Assembly (NCBI GenBank): GCA_904501675.1 | Contig: CAJGCL010000104.1 | Span: 1-6,786 of the forward strand | Length of the DNA stretch: 6,786 bases | Origin: Clostridiaceae bacterium | GTDB lineage: Bacteria; Bacillota; Clostridia; Oscillospirales; Acutalibacteraceae | Reading direction: 5' to 3' | Shown here: positions 1 through 4,995 of the stretch, piece after piece | Layout: each line of letters starts with the position of its first letter | How positions within the stretch are numbered: the first letter of the stretch is position 1 | The notes under the pieces: generated by a model | The model's input: the letters and a program-made list of their open reading frames with translations, nothing else | Database searches by the model: none | What the model was told of the DNA's origin: nothing | Translations under genes and position numbers: made by a program

Positions 1-2
1 GG

Positions 3-176
3 CAATCCGACAGGATTCCCTGCGTTTTTGCCTTGATTGAGCAAGAATCTGCTCTGTATAAAATCTTCGACCTAAAAGCGAAAGATTTTTATTGGATTTT
101 TGGTGTTGAGGGCGAAGATAGGCTGGCGCCTTTCAAGATCGAAACGCCGAAAAGATTTAAAAAGATTAGCTTTTAG
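3..176 (+). CDS. C-terminal end of an unrecognised protein (5' truncated)
   Basis: The frame starting at base 3 stays open for 57 codons and stops with TAG at 174-176. The translated tail ends in KRFKKISF and contains aromatic and charged stretches such as FDLKAKDFYWIFGVEGED. I do not recognise the family and assign no function. The other two plus-strand frames hit stops within the first 40 bases, and the minus strand has only short interrupted frames, which mildly favours this frame being coding. The stretch 1-180 is about 43% G+C by hand count, somewhat richer than the following gene, and uses codons such as GCG, CCG, CTG and AGG more freely. It could instead be non-coding or a decayed remnant, since no start or conserved motif is available. 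Confidence 0.35.
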   Translation, partial: QSDRIPCVFALIEQESALYKIFDLKAKDFYWIFGVEGEDRLAPFKIETPKRFKKISF

Positions 177-206
177 GCAGGTTCGGATAACTCATTTCAC
201 CCTAAA

Positions 207-235
207 TTGACGAAAATCGCCTTTTGTGGTATATA
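207..235 (+). promoter_or_regulatory. Putative sigma-A promoter for the trmO operon
   Basis: A -35 like TTGACG (207-212) is followed after 17 bases by TATATA (230-235), preceded by TGG, which gives an extended -10. An alternative -10, TATATT at 232-237, fits less well with a 19-base spacer. Transcription would start near 242, about 20 bases before the ATG at 263. The spacer overlaps the left arm of the hairpin at 218-254. Confidence 0.5.
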
Positions 236-262
236 TTTAATATTACAAAAGGCGGTATTTTT
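218..262 (+). terminator. Hairpin with T-run; terminator-like and covers the trmO ribosome binding site
   Basis: CGCCTTTTGT (218-227) is the exact reverse complement of ACAAAAGGCG (245-254). Allowing two G-U pairs the stem extends to 15 pairs (218-232 with 240-254) around a 7-base loop. It is followed by GTATTTTT (255-262), so it resembles an intrinsic terminator for transcripts arriving from the gene ending at 176. The right arm contains most of AAGGCGG (249-255), the likely ribosome binding site for the ATG at 263, so in a read-through RNA that site would be paired. A transcript starting near 242 from the overlapping promoter would lack the left arm and leave the site free. Confidence 0.55.
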
Positions 263-946
263 ATGTCTGATATTAAAGTTTCAATTGAACCAATTGCATA
301 TATAAAAAATGGCTATAACGAAAAGTTTGGTGCGCCACGTCAGAGTGGTCTTGCGAAATCTGTAAAATCACAAATTGTTTTTGAGAAAAACTACAGTGAT
401 GAAGCGTTGTTTAGAGAAATCGAGCAATATTCTCATTTATGGCTTATCTGGGGGTTTTCTGAAAATGGTGGCGAATGGTCACCAACGGTAAGACCGCCAA
501 AGCTTGGTGGAAACAAAAGGGTTGGTGTTTTTGCAACTCGCTCACCCTTTAGACCTAATGGGTTAGGACTTTCTTGTGTTAAATTAGAAAGTGTTGAAAA
601 AGCCAAAAACGGTATAATTCTTGTTGTTTCGGGCGCAGATTTGAAAAACGACACACCTATATTCGATGTAAAACCATATCTTCCATATGTTGATAATATA
701 CCTGATGCTTTAGGTGGTTTTTCTGATGAACATAAAGAGGATTATCTTTGCGTTGAATTTATCGAGAGTATAGAAATAGACCATGATTTGAAAACAGAAA
801 TAATCGAAATTCTTTCTCTCGATCCACGCCCACAATATCAGGATAGTGAAGACAGAGTATATGGAATCAGCTACAAGAATATAGAAATTAAATTTGTTTA
901 TAAAGACAGTAAAATTTTAGTTACAGACATTGAGGTTATAAAATGA
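263..946 (+). CDS. trmO: tRNA (N6-threonylcarbamoyladenosine37-N6)-methyltransferase TrmO (TsaA/YaeB family)
   Basis: This 227-residue protein matches the TrmO family in length and motifs. Members use S-adenosylmethionine to methylate t6A at position 37 of certain ANN-decoding tRNAs, fine-tuning decoding in the cytoplasm. Visible signatures are KFGAPRQSGL (21-30), HLWLIWGF (58-65), the block RPPKLGG...RVGVFATRSPFRPNG (77-100), and GADLKNDTPIFDVKPYLPYVD-type residues (124-144). The C-terminal domain carries DPRPQY (187-192) followed by RVYG (198-201), as in full-length homologues. I chose ATG 263 because AAGGCGG lies 7 bases upstream; the frame is open to a TTG at 224, but that would lie inside the promoter and hairpin and lacks a ribosome binding site. 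Its TGA overlaps the next ATG (ATGA, 943-946), indicating translational coupling. The family assignment is firm; the substrate is inferred from E. coli TrmO. Confidence 0.93.
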   Translation: MSDIKVSIEPIAYIKNGYNEKFGAPRQSGLAKSVKSQIVFEKNYSDEALFREIEQYSHLWLIWGFSENGGEWSPTVRPPKLGGNKRVGVFATRSPFRPNGLGLSCVKLESVEKAKNGIILVVSGADLKNDTPIFDVKPYLPYVDNIPDALGGFSDEHKEDYLCVEFIESIEIDHDLKTEIIEILSLDPRPQYQDSEDRVYGISYKNIEIKFVYKDSKILVTDIEVIK

Positions 947-1929
947 TATATATAAAGCCTTGGTTTTACGACAGTTTTAAATGTATAAGCTCAAAATGCA
1001 CCGATAATTGTTGCATCGGTTGGGAAATTGATGTTGATGATGAAACCTTATCAAAATACAATCAGGTCAAAGGTGATTTCGGTAATAGAATCGCTGAAAA
1101 TCTTATAGAATCGGATGACGGAAGCACTTGTTTTCGTCTTTGTGAAAATGAAAGATGTGCATTTTTAAATAAGGACAACCTTTGCGATATTATAATAAAC
1201 TGCGGAAAAAACTATCTTTGTGATATCTGTCGTGAGCATCCGAGATTTTACGAGTGGTTTCCCGGTGTTACAGAATGCGGTTTGGGTCTTTGTTGCGAGG
1301 AAGTCTGTCGTATTCTTCTTGAAAGCGAAGAGGATTTTTCTCTTGTTGAATATAACGATGGGGAAGAAATAACCTTGCAGGAAAAGGACGAAATCGCAGA
1401 AAGCGATACATATATTTTTATTTCTGCTTTTAGAGAAAGCTTGTTTGATATTCTTTTCAATAAAACTCTTACGTTTGAAGAAAAGCTTGTAAAAATATTA
1501 AGTAAAACTGAAAGCTTTACAGGAGAAAAAATCAAATTAAGAAATGATAAAAATCTTCTGTCTCTCTATATGAAAACAGAGCCTATAGATGAAAACTGGA
1601 AAGAATTTATTTCTGATTTGAATTCAACTGAAATAGGTGATACCTCAATTCTGTGGGAGCAAAATAATGAGACATACTCGAAGCTTTTATCATATATCCT
1701 TTACAGACATTTAATAAAAAGTGTTTTTGACGGATGCGTTGCCCAAAGAGTTTGTTTTGCAGTAGAAAGTCTGCGATTTATCACTATGTGTGATATGAAA
1801 AACTATAATGAAAAGGGTAGTGTCAACCTTACTGACCGCATTGATAACATTAAAAGATGGTCAAAACAGGTGGAGTATAGCGAGGAAAATACAGAGATTT
1901 TAATCTTTGGAGAGGGAATAAATGGCTAA
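943..1929 (+). CDS. FliB-family cysteine-cluster protein (flagellin lysine-N-methylase-like)
   Basis: The 328-residue product opens with YIKPWFYDSFKC followed by SSKCTDNCCIGWEID, the N-terminal signature of the FliB family. Fifteen cysteines fall in the first 122 residues: 14, 19, 23, 24, 63, 67, 72, 81, 87, 93, 96, 112, 117, 118 and 122. They include the familiar C-x-FL...LCDI...LCDICREHPR pattern and a later GLGLCCEEVCR. In Salmonella, FliB methylates lysines of flagellin and is reported to use an Fe-S cluster for methyl transfer; homologues are widespread in Clostridia, including ones not obviously flagellated. No flagellar gene is present here. The C-terminal half (about 130-328) is less conserved and mostly predicted helical. 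It overlaps trmO by 4 bases and ybaK by 8, so the three are probably co-translated. Family membership is confident; flagellin as substrate is not supported by context. Confidence 0.82.
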   Translation: MIYIKPWFYDSFKCISSKCTDNCCIGWEIDVDDETLSKYNQVKGDFGNRIAENLIESDDGSTCFRLCENERCAFLNKDNLCDIIINCGKNYLCDICREHPRFYEWFPGVTECGLGLCCEEVCRILLESEEDFSLVEYNDGEEITLQEKDEIAESDTYIFISAFRESLFDILFNKTLTFEEKLVKILSKTESFTGEKIKLRNDKNLLSLYMKTEPIDENWKEFISDLNSTEIGDTSILWEQNNETYSKLLSYILYRHLIKSVFDGCVAQRVCFAVESLRFITMCDMKNYNEKGSVNLTDRIDNIKRWSKQVEYSEENTEILIFGEGING

Positions 1930-2398
1930 GATAGATAAAACAAATGCAATGCGCATACTTGATCAAAAGAAAATCCAATATATAGTCCATGACTATTCCC
2001 AATCAGGAATGGTAGCAGGCGAGGATGTGGCACAGGTTTTGGGAGAAAATCCTGAAGAGGTTTTCAAAACACTTGTTACAGTGGGGAAATCAAAGCAAAA
2101 CTATGTTTTTCTTGTACCTGTTTGCAAGGAGCTTGATTTGAAGAAAGCTGCCACTGCTGTTGGTGAAAAGAATATTGAAATGATAAAATCCAAAGACTTG
2201 CTTGGACTTACCGGTTACATTCATGGTGGATGCTCGCCTGTAGGAATGAAAAAGGTTTTTCCTACAGTTATTGATTTATCAGCTCAGGCAAAGGATAAAA
2301 TTTTCTTTAGCGCAGGTAAAATTGGTTATCAGGTTGAGATAAATGTCTGTGATATTGAAAAGGTAATAAAGTATAAATTTTTTGATATTTGCAATTAA
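1922..2398 (+). CDS. ybaK: Cys-tRNA(Pro)/Cys-tRNA(Cys) deacylase YbaK/EbsC
   Basis: This 158-residue protein is a full-length YbaK-type trans-editing enzyme, which hydrolyses Cys-tRNA(Pro) formed by mistake by prolyl-tRNA synthetase. Family features seen are the N-terminal helix with an IQYIVHDY strand (18-25), EEVFKTLV (45-52) containing the catalytic-type lysine K49, ELDLKKAA (70-77), GYIHGGCSPVGMKK (98-111) that frames the substrate pocket, and SAGKIGYQVEI (130-140). The ATG at 1922 lies 8 bases inside the end of the upstream gene and is preceded by GGAGAGGG (1909-1916), a good ribosome binding site inside the upstream coding sequence. It is the last gene of the trmO operon, and its TAA touches the left arm of the terminator hairpin. 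With trmO it gives the operon a tRNA-fidelity theme. The exact aminoacyl-tRNA substrate is inferred from the family. Confidence 0.92.
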   Translation: MAKIDKTNAMRILDQKKIQYIVHDYSQSGMVAGEDVAQVLGENPEEVFKTLVTVGKSKQNYVFLVPVCKELDLKKAATAVGEKNIEMIKSKDLLGLTGYIHGGCSPVGMKKVFPTVIDLSAQAKDKIFFSAGKIGYQVEINVCDIEKVIKYKFFDICN

Positions 2399-2435
2399 AA
2401 AGAATGGGAAAACAATTTGTTTTCCCATTCTTTTT
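2397..2435. terminator. Bidirectional intrinsic terminator between convergent ybaK and the HAD gene
   Basis: GAATGGGAAAAC (2402-2413) and GTTTTCCCATTC (2419-2430) form a perfect 12-pair stem with the loop AATTT. Flanking AAAAA (2397-2401) and TTTTT (2431-2435) extend the pairing to 17 and supply a U-run on either strand. The ybaK stop codon (TAA, 2396-2398) and the stop codon of the minus-strand HAD gene (2434-2436) both lie partly in the palindrome. Confidence 0.93.
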
Positions 2436-3111
2436 ATAATATTTCCTCAATTTCTTTAAGGTGGTTAACAGTATATGTAGGTTTTATAGTATCGTTCTGA
2501 GGCTCATTATTTTTATTAAACCAAATTGTTTCAACATTAAAATTAATACCGCCTTGTATATCCGCTGATAAGCTATCACCTATAAGGATTAAATCTTCTT
2601 TTGGCGGACAACCGATTTTTTCATAGCAGTAATCAAAAAATCTTATGTCAGGCTTTTGTATGCCTATATCCTCGGATAAGAAAAGCTCCTTGAAATATTT
2701 ATCGTAATTTCCGATTTTTACTCTGCTTTCCTGAACAAAACGGAAGCCGTTAGATACAACATATATATCATATTTTTTATATAGATATTCGAGTAATTCA
2801 TATGCGTATTCAACTGGGTACGCACCTTTTGCCACGCCGTTTTCGAATCGTTCTTCAATAATTGTGCCGTCGTATTCTATACCTAATTTGCCGAGAATGA
2901 TATTCCACCTGTTTGCGCGAAGGTAAGGCTTATCAATTTCACCGAGTTCAAGGCGTTTCCATATTTTAACGTTTTCTGTAATAAATGTTTCGAAAACATT
3001 TTCATCGTAATGAAAACCCAAATCCTCGAAAATTCCCATTATTGAATGACGGGCGCATTCGTTGAAATCAATTATTGTGTTATCAAGGTCAATAAGAACA
3101 ATTTTTTTCAT
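2434..3111 (-). CDS. HAD-superfamily hydrolase, YjjG-like (noncanonical) pyrimidine nucleotidase
   Basis: The 225-residue protein has all four HAD motifs: DLDNT (8-12, with nucleophile D8 and acid/base D10), VSNG (119-122, S120), K153 in QKPD, and IGDSLSADIQGG (177-188, with D179 and D184 for magnesium). Between motifs I and II is a helical cap (about 15-100), as in subfamily IA. The stretch ending GGINFNVETIWFNKNN resembles the YjjG group, whose E. coli member dephosphorylates dUMP, dTMP and damaged or fluorinated pyrimidine nucleotides; 225 residues is also the usual length of that group. ATG 3111 follows AAGGTGA (3116-3122) by 4 bases. It lies downstream of mrp on the same strand, but an intrinsic terminator sits directly in between, so expression may rely on read-through. 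Superfamily certain; precise substrate is inference. Confidence 0.85.
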   Translation of the reverse strand: MKKIVLIDLDNTIIDFNECARHSIMGIFEDLGFHYDENVFETFITENVKIWKRLELGEIDKPYLRANRWNIILGKLGIEYDGTIIEERFENGVAKGAYPVEYAYELLEYLYKKYDIYVVSNGFRFVQESRVKIGNYDKYFKELFLSEDIGIQKPDIRFFDYCYEKIGCPPKEDLILIGDSLSADIQGGINFNVETIWFNKNNEPQNDTIKPTYTVNHLKEIEEIL

Positions 3112-3115
3112 ATTA

Positions 3116-3122
3116 TCACCTT
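3116..3122 (-). promoter_or_regulatory. Ribosome binding site of the HAD hydrolase
   Basis: Read on the minus strand, AAGGTGA stands 4 bases before the ATG at 3111. It begins 3 bases beyond the A-run that forms the U-tail of the preceding terminator (3125-3129), so termination and translation signals are nearly fused. Confidence 0.6.
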
Positions 3123-3124
3123 TT

Positions 3125-3157
3125 AAAAAGCGGGGACCGGCTTACAGTCAGTCCCCG
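3125..3157 (-). terminator. Intrinsic terminator downstream of mrp
   Basis: On the minus strand CGGGGACTGAC (3157-3147) pairs with GCCGGTCCCCG (3141-3131) across the loop TGTAA. The pairing has one G-U pair and one mismatch near the loop. It is followed by C and TTTTT (3129-3125). The GC-rich stem in AT-rich surroundings makes this a convincing terminator 11 bases after the mrp stop codon, and it stops only 13 bases short of the next start codon. Confidence 0.85.
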
Positions 3158-3168
3158 AAATTCATTTA

Positions 3169-3996
3169 TTAAAGCAAAGCTTCAAGCTTATCTGCAATAT
3201 TGTTCACCCAATCGCCGTCAAACAATTCAATTGCGCCTGCGTCTACTGCTGCTGCAAGCTTGTTGTTGATTGGAATCTGAGAAACTGTGTCAACATTGTG
3301 ATTATCAGCAATTTCTTCAATGTGACTTTCACCGAAAATAGAGTGCTTTTTGCCACAATCAGGACACTCAAAGTATGCCATATTCTCTGCAAGAGCGAGG
3401 ATAGGAATATTCATGAGGTTTGCCATTTTTACAGCCTTTTCAACAATCATACCAACAAGCTCCTGAGGAGAGGCAACTATAACAATGCCGTCAACCGGAA
3501 TGCTCTGGAAAACTGTAAGAGGAACATCACCTGTTCCAGGAGGCATATCAACAAACATGTAGTCAACATCGTTCCAGATAACATCTGTCCAGAATTGTTT
3601 TACAGCGCCTGCAATAACAGGTCCGCGCCATACAACAGGGTCTGTATCATTTTCTAAAAGAAGGTTAACAGACATAATTTCGATGCCTGTTTTTGATTTG
3701 CAAGGTAAAATACCGTTTTCTGTTCCCATAGCTTTTTCTTTAATACCAAAAGCCTTTGGAATAGAAGGGCCTGTTATATCTGCATCAAGCACTGCAGATT
3801 TAAAACCACGCCTTTGCATTGTTACGGCTAAAAGGGAAGTAACAAGGGATTTACCAACGCCACCCTTACCACTTACAACGCCGATAACCTTTTTTATGTT
3901 TGAAAGCTCATGTGGTTTTTCGATTAAGCTTTCAGGCTGCTGCCTTGATGCACAGTTCTGTGAACAAGTGCTGCAATCGTGTGTGCATTCGCTCAT
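3169..3996 (-). CDS. mrp: Mrp/NBP35-family iron-sulfur cluster carrier ATPase
   Basis: This 275-residue P-loop protein carries or transfers [4Fe-4S] clusters to target enzymes. It has a deviant Walker A GKGGVGKS (43-50, signature lysine K44), the switch region DADITGPS (71-78), Walker B-type VDMPPGTGD (149-157), and the C-terminal CPDC (C211, C214) that binds a bridging cluster between two subunits. The N-terminus has a further cysteine group, C4, C8, C11 and C15, similar to the N-terminal ferredoxin-like motif of NBP35 and common in clostridial Mrp proteins. ATG 3996 follows AGGAG (4007-4011) by 10 bases, slightly long but the only good start. It is read divergently from rpmH from its own promoter and ends at a strong terminator. 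No isc, suf or nif gene is in view, so its client is unknown. Confidence 0.93.
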   Translation of the reverse strand: MSECTHDCSTCSQNCASRQQPESLIEKPHELSNIKKVIGVVSGKGGVGKSLVTSLLAVTMQRRGFKSAVLDADITGPSIPKAFGIKEKAMGTENGILPCKSKTGIEIMSVNLLLENDTDPVVWRGPVIAGAVKQFWTDVIWNDVDYMFVDMPPGTGDVPLTVFQSIPVDGIVIVASPQELVGMIVEKAVKMANLMNIPILALAENMAYFECPDCGKKHSIFGESHIEEIADNHNVDTVSQIPINNKLAAAVDAGAIELFDGDWVNNIADKLEALL

Positions 3997-4022
3997 TAAA
4001 AATCATCTCCTAAATCTGTACT

Positions 4023-4051
4023 ATAATACCATATTAATATGCTTTTTTCAA
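4023..4051 (-). promoter_or_regulatory. Promoter of mrp with a palindrome in its spacer
   Basis: On the minus strand TTGAAA (4051-4046) is followed after exactly 17 bases by TATTAT (4028-4023), preceded by TGG as an extended -10. Transcription would begin near 4016, leaving a leader of about 20 bases with AGGAG in it. The spacer contains the perfect palindrome CATATTAATATG (4030-4041). Confidence 0.75.
4030..4041. promoter_or_regulatory. Perfect 12-base palindrome, possible operator of mrp
   Basis: CATATTAATATG is identical to its reverse complement and sits between the -35 and -10 boxes of the mrp promoter. A repressor bound there would block that promoter. AT-rich palindromes of this size can occur by chance in such DNA, so the operator role is inference only. 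Confidence 0.3.
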
Positions 4052-4075
4052 GACAAGTTTATTACAAGTAAACTA

Positions 4076-4104
4076 TTGACTTTTTAGTGGATTTTTTATA
4101 TAAT
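4076..4104 (+). promoter_or_regulatory. Strong sigma-A promoter of the rpmH operon
   Basis: TTGACT (4076-4081) and a perfect TATAAT (4099-4104) are separated by 17 bases, matching the consensus at 11 of 12 positions. A T-rich spacer precedes the -10. Transcription would start near 4111, giving an untranslated leader of about 105 bases before rpmH. Such strength suits a ribosomal protein gene. Confidence 0.88.
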
Positions 4105-4215
4105 GCTATGTGCGCGACTATGCGTTGTGCGGATTTTATAAAATACAGGTTTTAATTTACCACTCAACTACTACTTCCGTAAATACTACCTGAATAATAG
4201 ATAGGAGAAATAAAA

Positions 4216-4350
4216 ATGAAAAGAACTTATCAGCCAAAGAAAAGACACAGAAAGATGGAACATGGCTTCCGCAAAAGAATGGCAGACAGAAACGGCCGCA
4301 AGGTACTTGCTCGTCGTCGTAAAAAAGGCAGAAAGCAGCTCACATATTAA
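4216..4350 (+). CDS. rpmH: 50S ribosomal protein L34
   Basis: The 44-codon frame encodes a very basic protein beginning MKRTYQPKKRHRK and containing the family-defining HGFRKRMADRNGRKVLARRR, ending GRKQLTY. L34 is normally 44 to 46 residues, so this is complete. It is a structural protein bound to 23S rRNA in the large subunit. ATG 4216 follows AGGAGA (4203-4208) by 7 bases. It is the first gene after the near-consensus promoter and precedes rnpA by 35 bases, the almost universal bacterial order. A divergent dnaA gene, common upstream of rpmH in Firmicutes, is replaced here by mrp. A short hairpin after the stop codon may help separate L34 expression from the much lower need for RnpA. Confidence 0.97.
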   Translation: MKRTYQPKKRHRKMEHGFRKRMADRNGRKVLARRRKKGRKQLTY

Positions 4351-4357
4351 TTGAATT

Positions 4358-4375
4358 TTAGAGTCTTAACTCTAA
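4358..4375 (+). promoter_or_regulatory. Small hairpin between rpmH and rnpA, abutting the rnpA ribosome binding site
   Basis: TTAGAGT (4358-4364) and ACTCTAA (4369-4375) pair perfectly around CTTA. There is no T-run after it, so it is not a classical terminator. Its last two bases are the first two of AAGGAGA (4374-4380), the rnpA ribosome binding site, so folding would partly hinder ribosome access or mark an RNA processing point. Confidence 0.45.
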
Positions 4376-4385
4376 GGAGAATAAT

Positions 4386-4739
4386 GTGTCAGATTTCGTT
4401 ACACTTAAAACAAATCCTGACTTTCGTCGGCTGTATAATAGAGGTATAAGTATTACTGATCCTGCGCTGGTTATTTACTACTCAAAGAACCGCGCGGGAA
4501 TTTGCCGTATTGGTATAACAACAGGCAAAAAAATTGGTAATGCAGTTGAGCGTAACCGTTCACGTAGAGTGCTTAAAGAAGCGTTCAGAAGCGTTTGCCC
4601 TCAGGTTAAACCGCAGTACGACATTGTTATTGTTGCCAGAAGTAAAACGAAATATATTAAAAGCACTCGTCTTGCTGAAATAATGCTCAGAATTTTTGAA
4701 GAGCAGGGTATGCTTATATCGGAGAGTGATGGACAATGA
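4386..4739 (+). CDS. rnpA: Ribonuclease P protein component
   Basis: This 117-residue basic protein is the protein subunit of RNase P, which with the rnpB RNA removes 5' leaders from pre-tRNAs. Typical features are the N-terminal FVTLKTNPDFRRLYNRG (4-20), and the RNR box within GKKIGNAVERNRSRRVLKEAFR (48-68), the conserved helix that contacts RNA. QYDIVIVARSK (77-87) is the family's central strand. The start is GTG at 4386, placed 5 bases after AAGGAGA; an ATG at 4384 overlaps it but reads in another frame and is not used. The rnpB RNA gene is not in this window. The TGA overlaps the yidD ATG by 4 bases (ATGA, 4736-4739), implying coupled translation. The GTG start together with the upstream hairpin would lower expression relative to L34. 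Confidence 0.96.
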   Translation: MSDFVTLKTNPDFRRLYNRGISITDPALVIYYSKNRAGICRIGITTGKKIGNAVERNRSRRVLKEAFRSVCPQVKPQYDIVIVARSKTKYIKSTRLAEIMLRIFEEQGMLISESDGQ

Positions 4740-4963
4740 AGAAGGCTATTATGTCCTTTATCAGGTTCTATCAGAGGCGTATATCGCCGCTTTTTGGGCC
4801 AAAGTGCAGGTTTTATCCTACTTGCTCTCAGTACGCTCTTGAAGCGCTTGAGGTGCATGGGCTTTTTAAAGGCTCTCTTCTTGCAATCAGAAGACTTATG
4901 AGATGTAACATATTGTTCCCCGGCGGAGTAGACCCGGTACCGCCTAAAAAGGAGAAAAAATAA
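4736..4963 (+). CDS. yidD: Membrane protein insertion efficiency factor YidD
   Basis: The 75-residue product is a complete YidD. It contains an N-terminal amphipathic segment (IMSFIRFYQRRISPLFG, 5-21), then CRFYPTCSQYALEAL (24-38), HGLFKGSLLAIRRLMRC (41-57) and the closing GGVDPVP (63-69). Cysteines 24, 30 and 57 are the conserved ones. YidD is a small inner-face membrane-associated protein that assists YidC in inserting proteins; its conserved position between rnpA and yidC supports this. Start ATG 4736 follows GGAGAG (4721-4726) by 9 bases, inside the end of rnpA. A weak inverted repeat, AAAGGAG (4948-4954) with CTCCTTT (4965-4971), spans its stop codon; without a long T-run it is more likely a minor pause or processing element than a terminator. 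Confidence 0.95.
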   Translation: MKKAIMSFIRFYQRRISPLFGPKCRFYPTCSQYALEALEVHGLFKGSLLAIRRLMRCNILFPGGVDPVPPKKEKK

Positions 4964-4995
4964 ACTCCTTTATTTTACGAAAGGAAACAGAAAAA

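Noticed and set aside
224..262. Upstream TTG start adding 13 residues to TrmO
   Set aside because: It lies inside the hairpin and before the predicted transcript start, has no ribosome binding site, and the family's N-terminus fits ATG 263.
433..1535. Minus-strand frames at 433-654 and 1248-1535
   Set aside because: Both are antisense to clear family proteins (TrmO and the FliB-like protein) and show no motif or ribosome binding site.
3298..4087. Two plus-strand open frames (3298-3657 and 3683-4087)
   Set aside because: They are antisense to the well-conserved mrp gene, lack recognisable motifs and are shadows of its codon pattern.
4108..4155. Possible 15-codon leader peptide before rpmH
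   Set aside because: Its ATG coincides with the predicted transcription start and has no ribosome binding site.
4601..4858. Minus-strand frame across rnpA and yidD
   Set aside because: It is opposite two conserved coupled genes and has no supporting motif.
4948..4971. Terminator between yidD and yidC
   Set aside because: The 7-pair stem has a 10-base loop and only a short interrupted T-run, so it is too weak to call a terminator, and the operon order is conserved through it.
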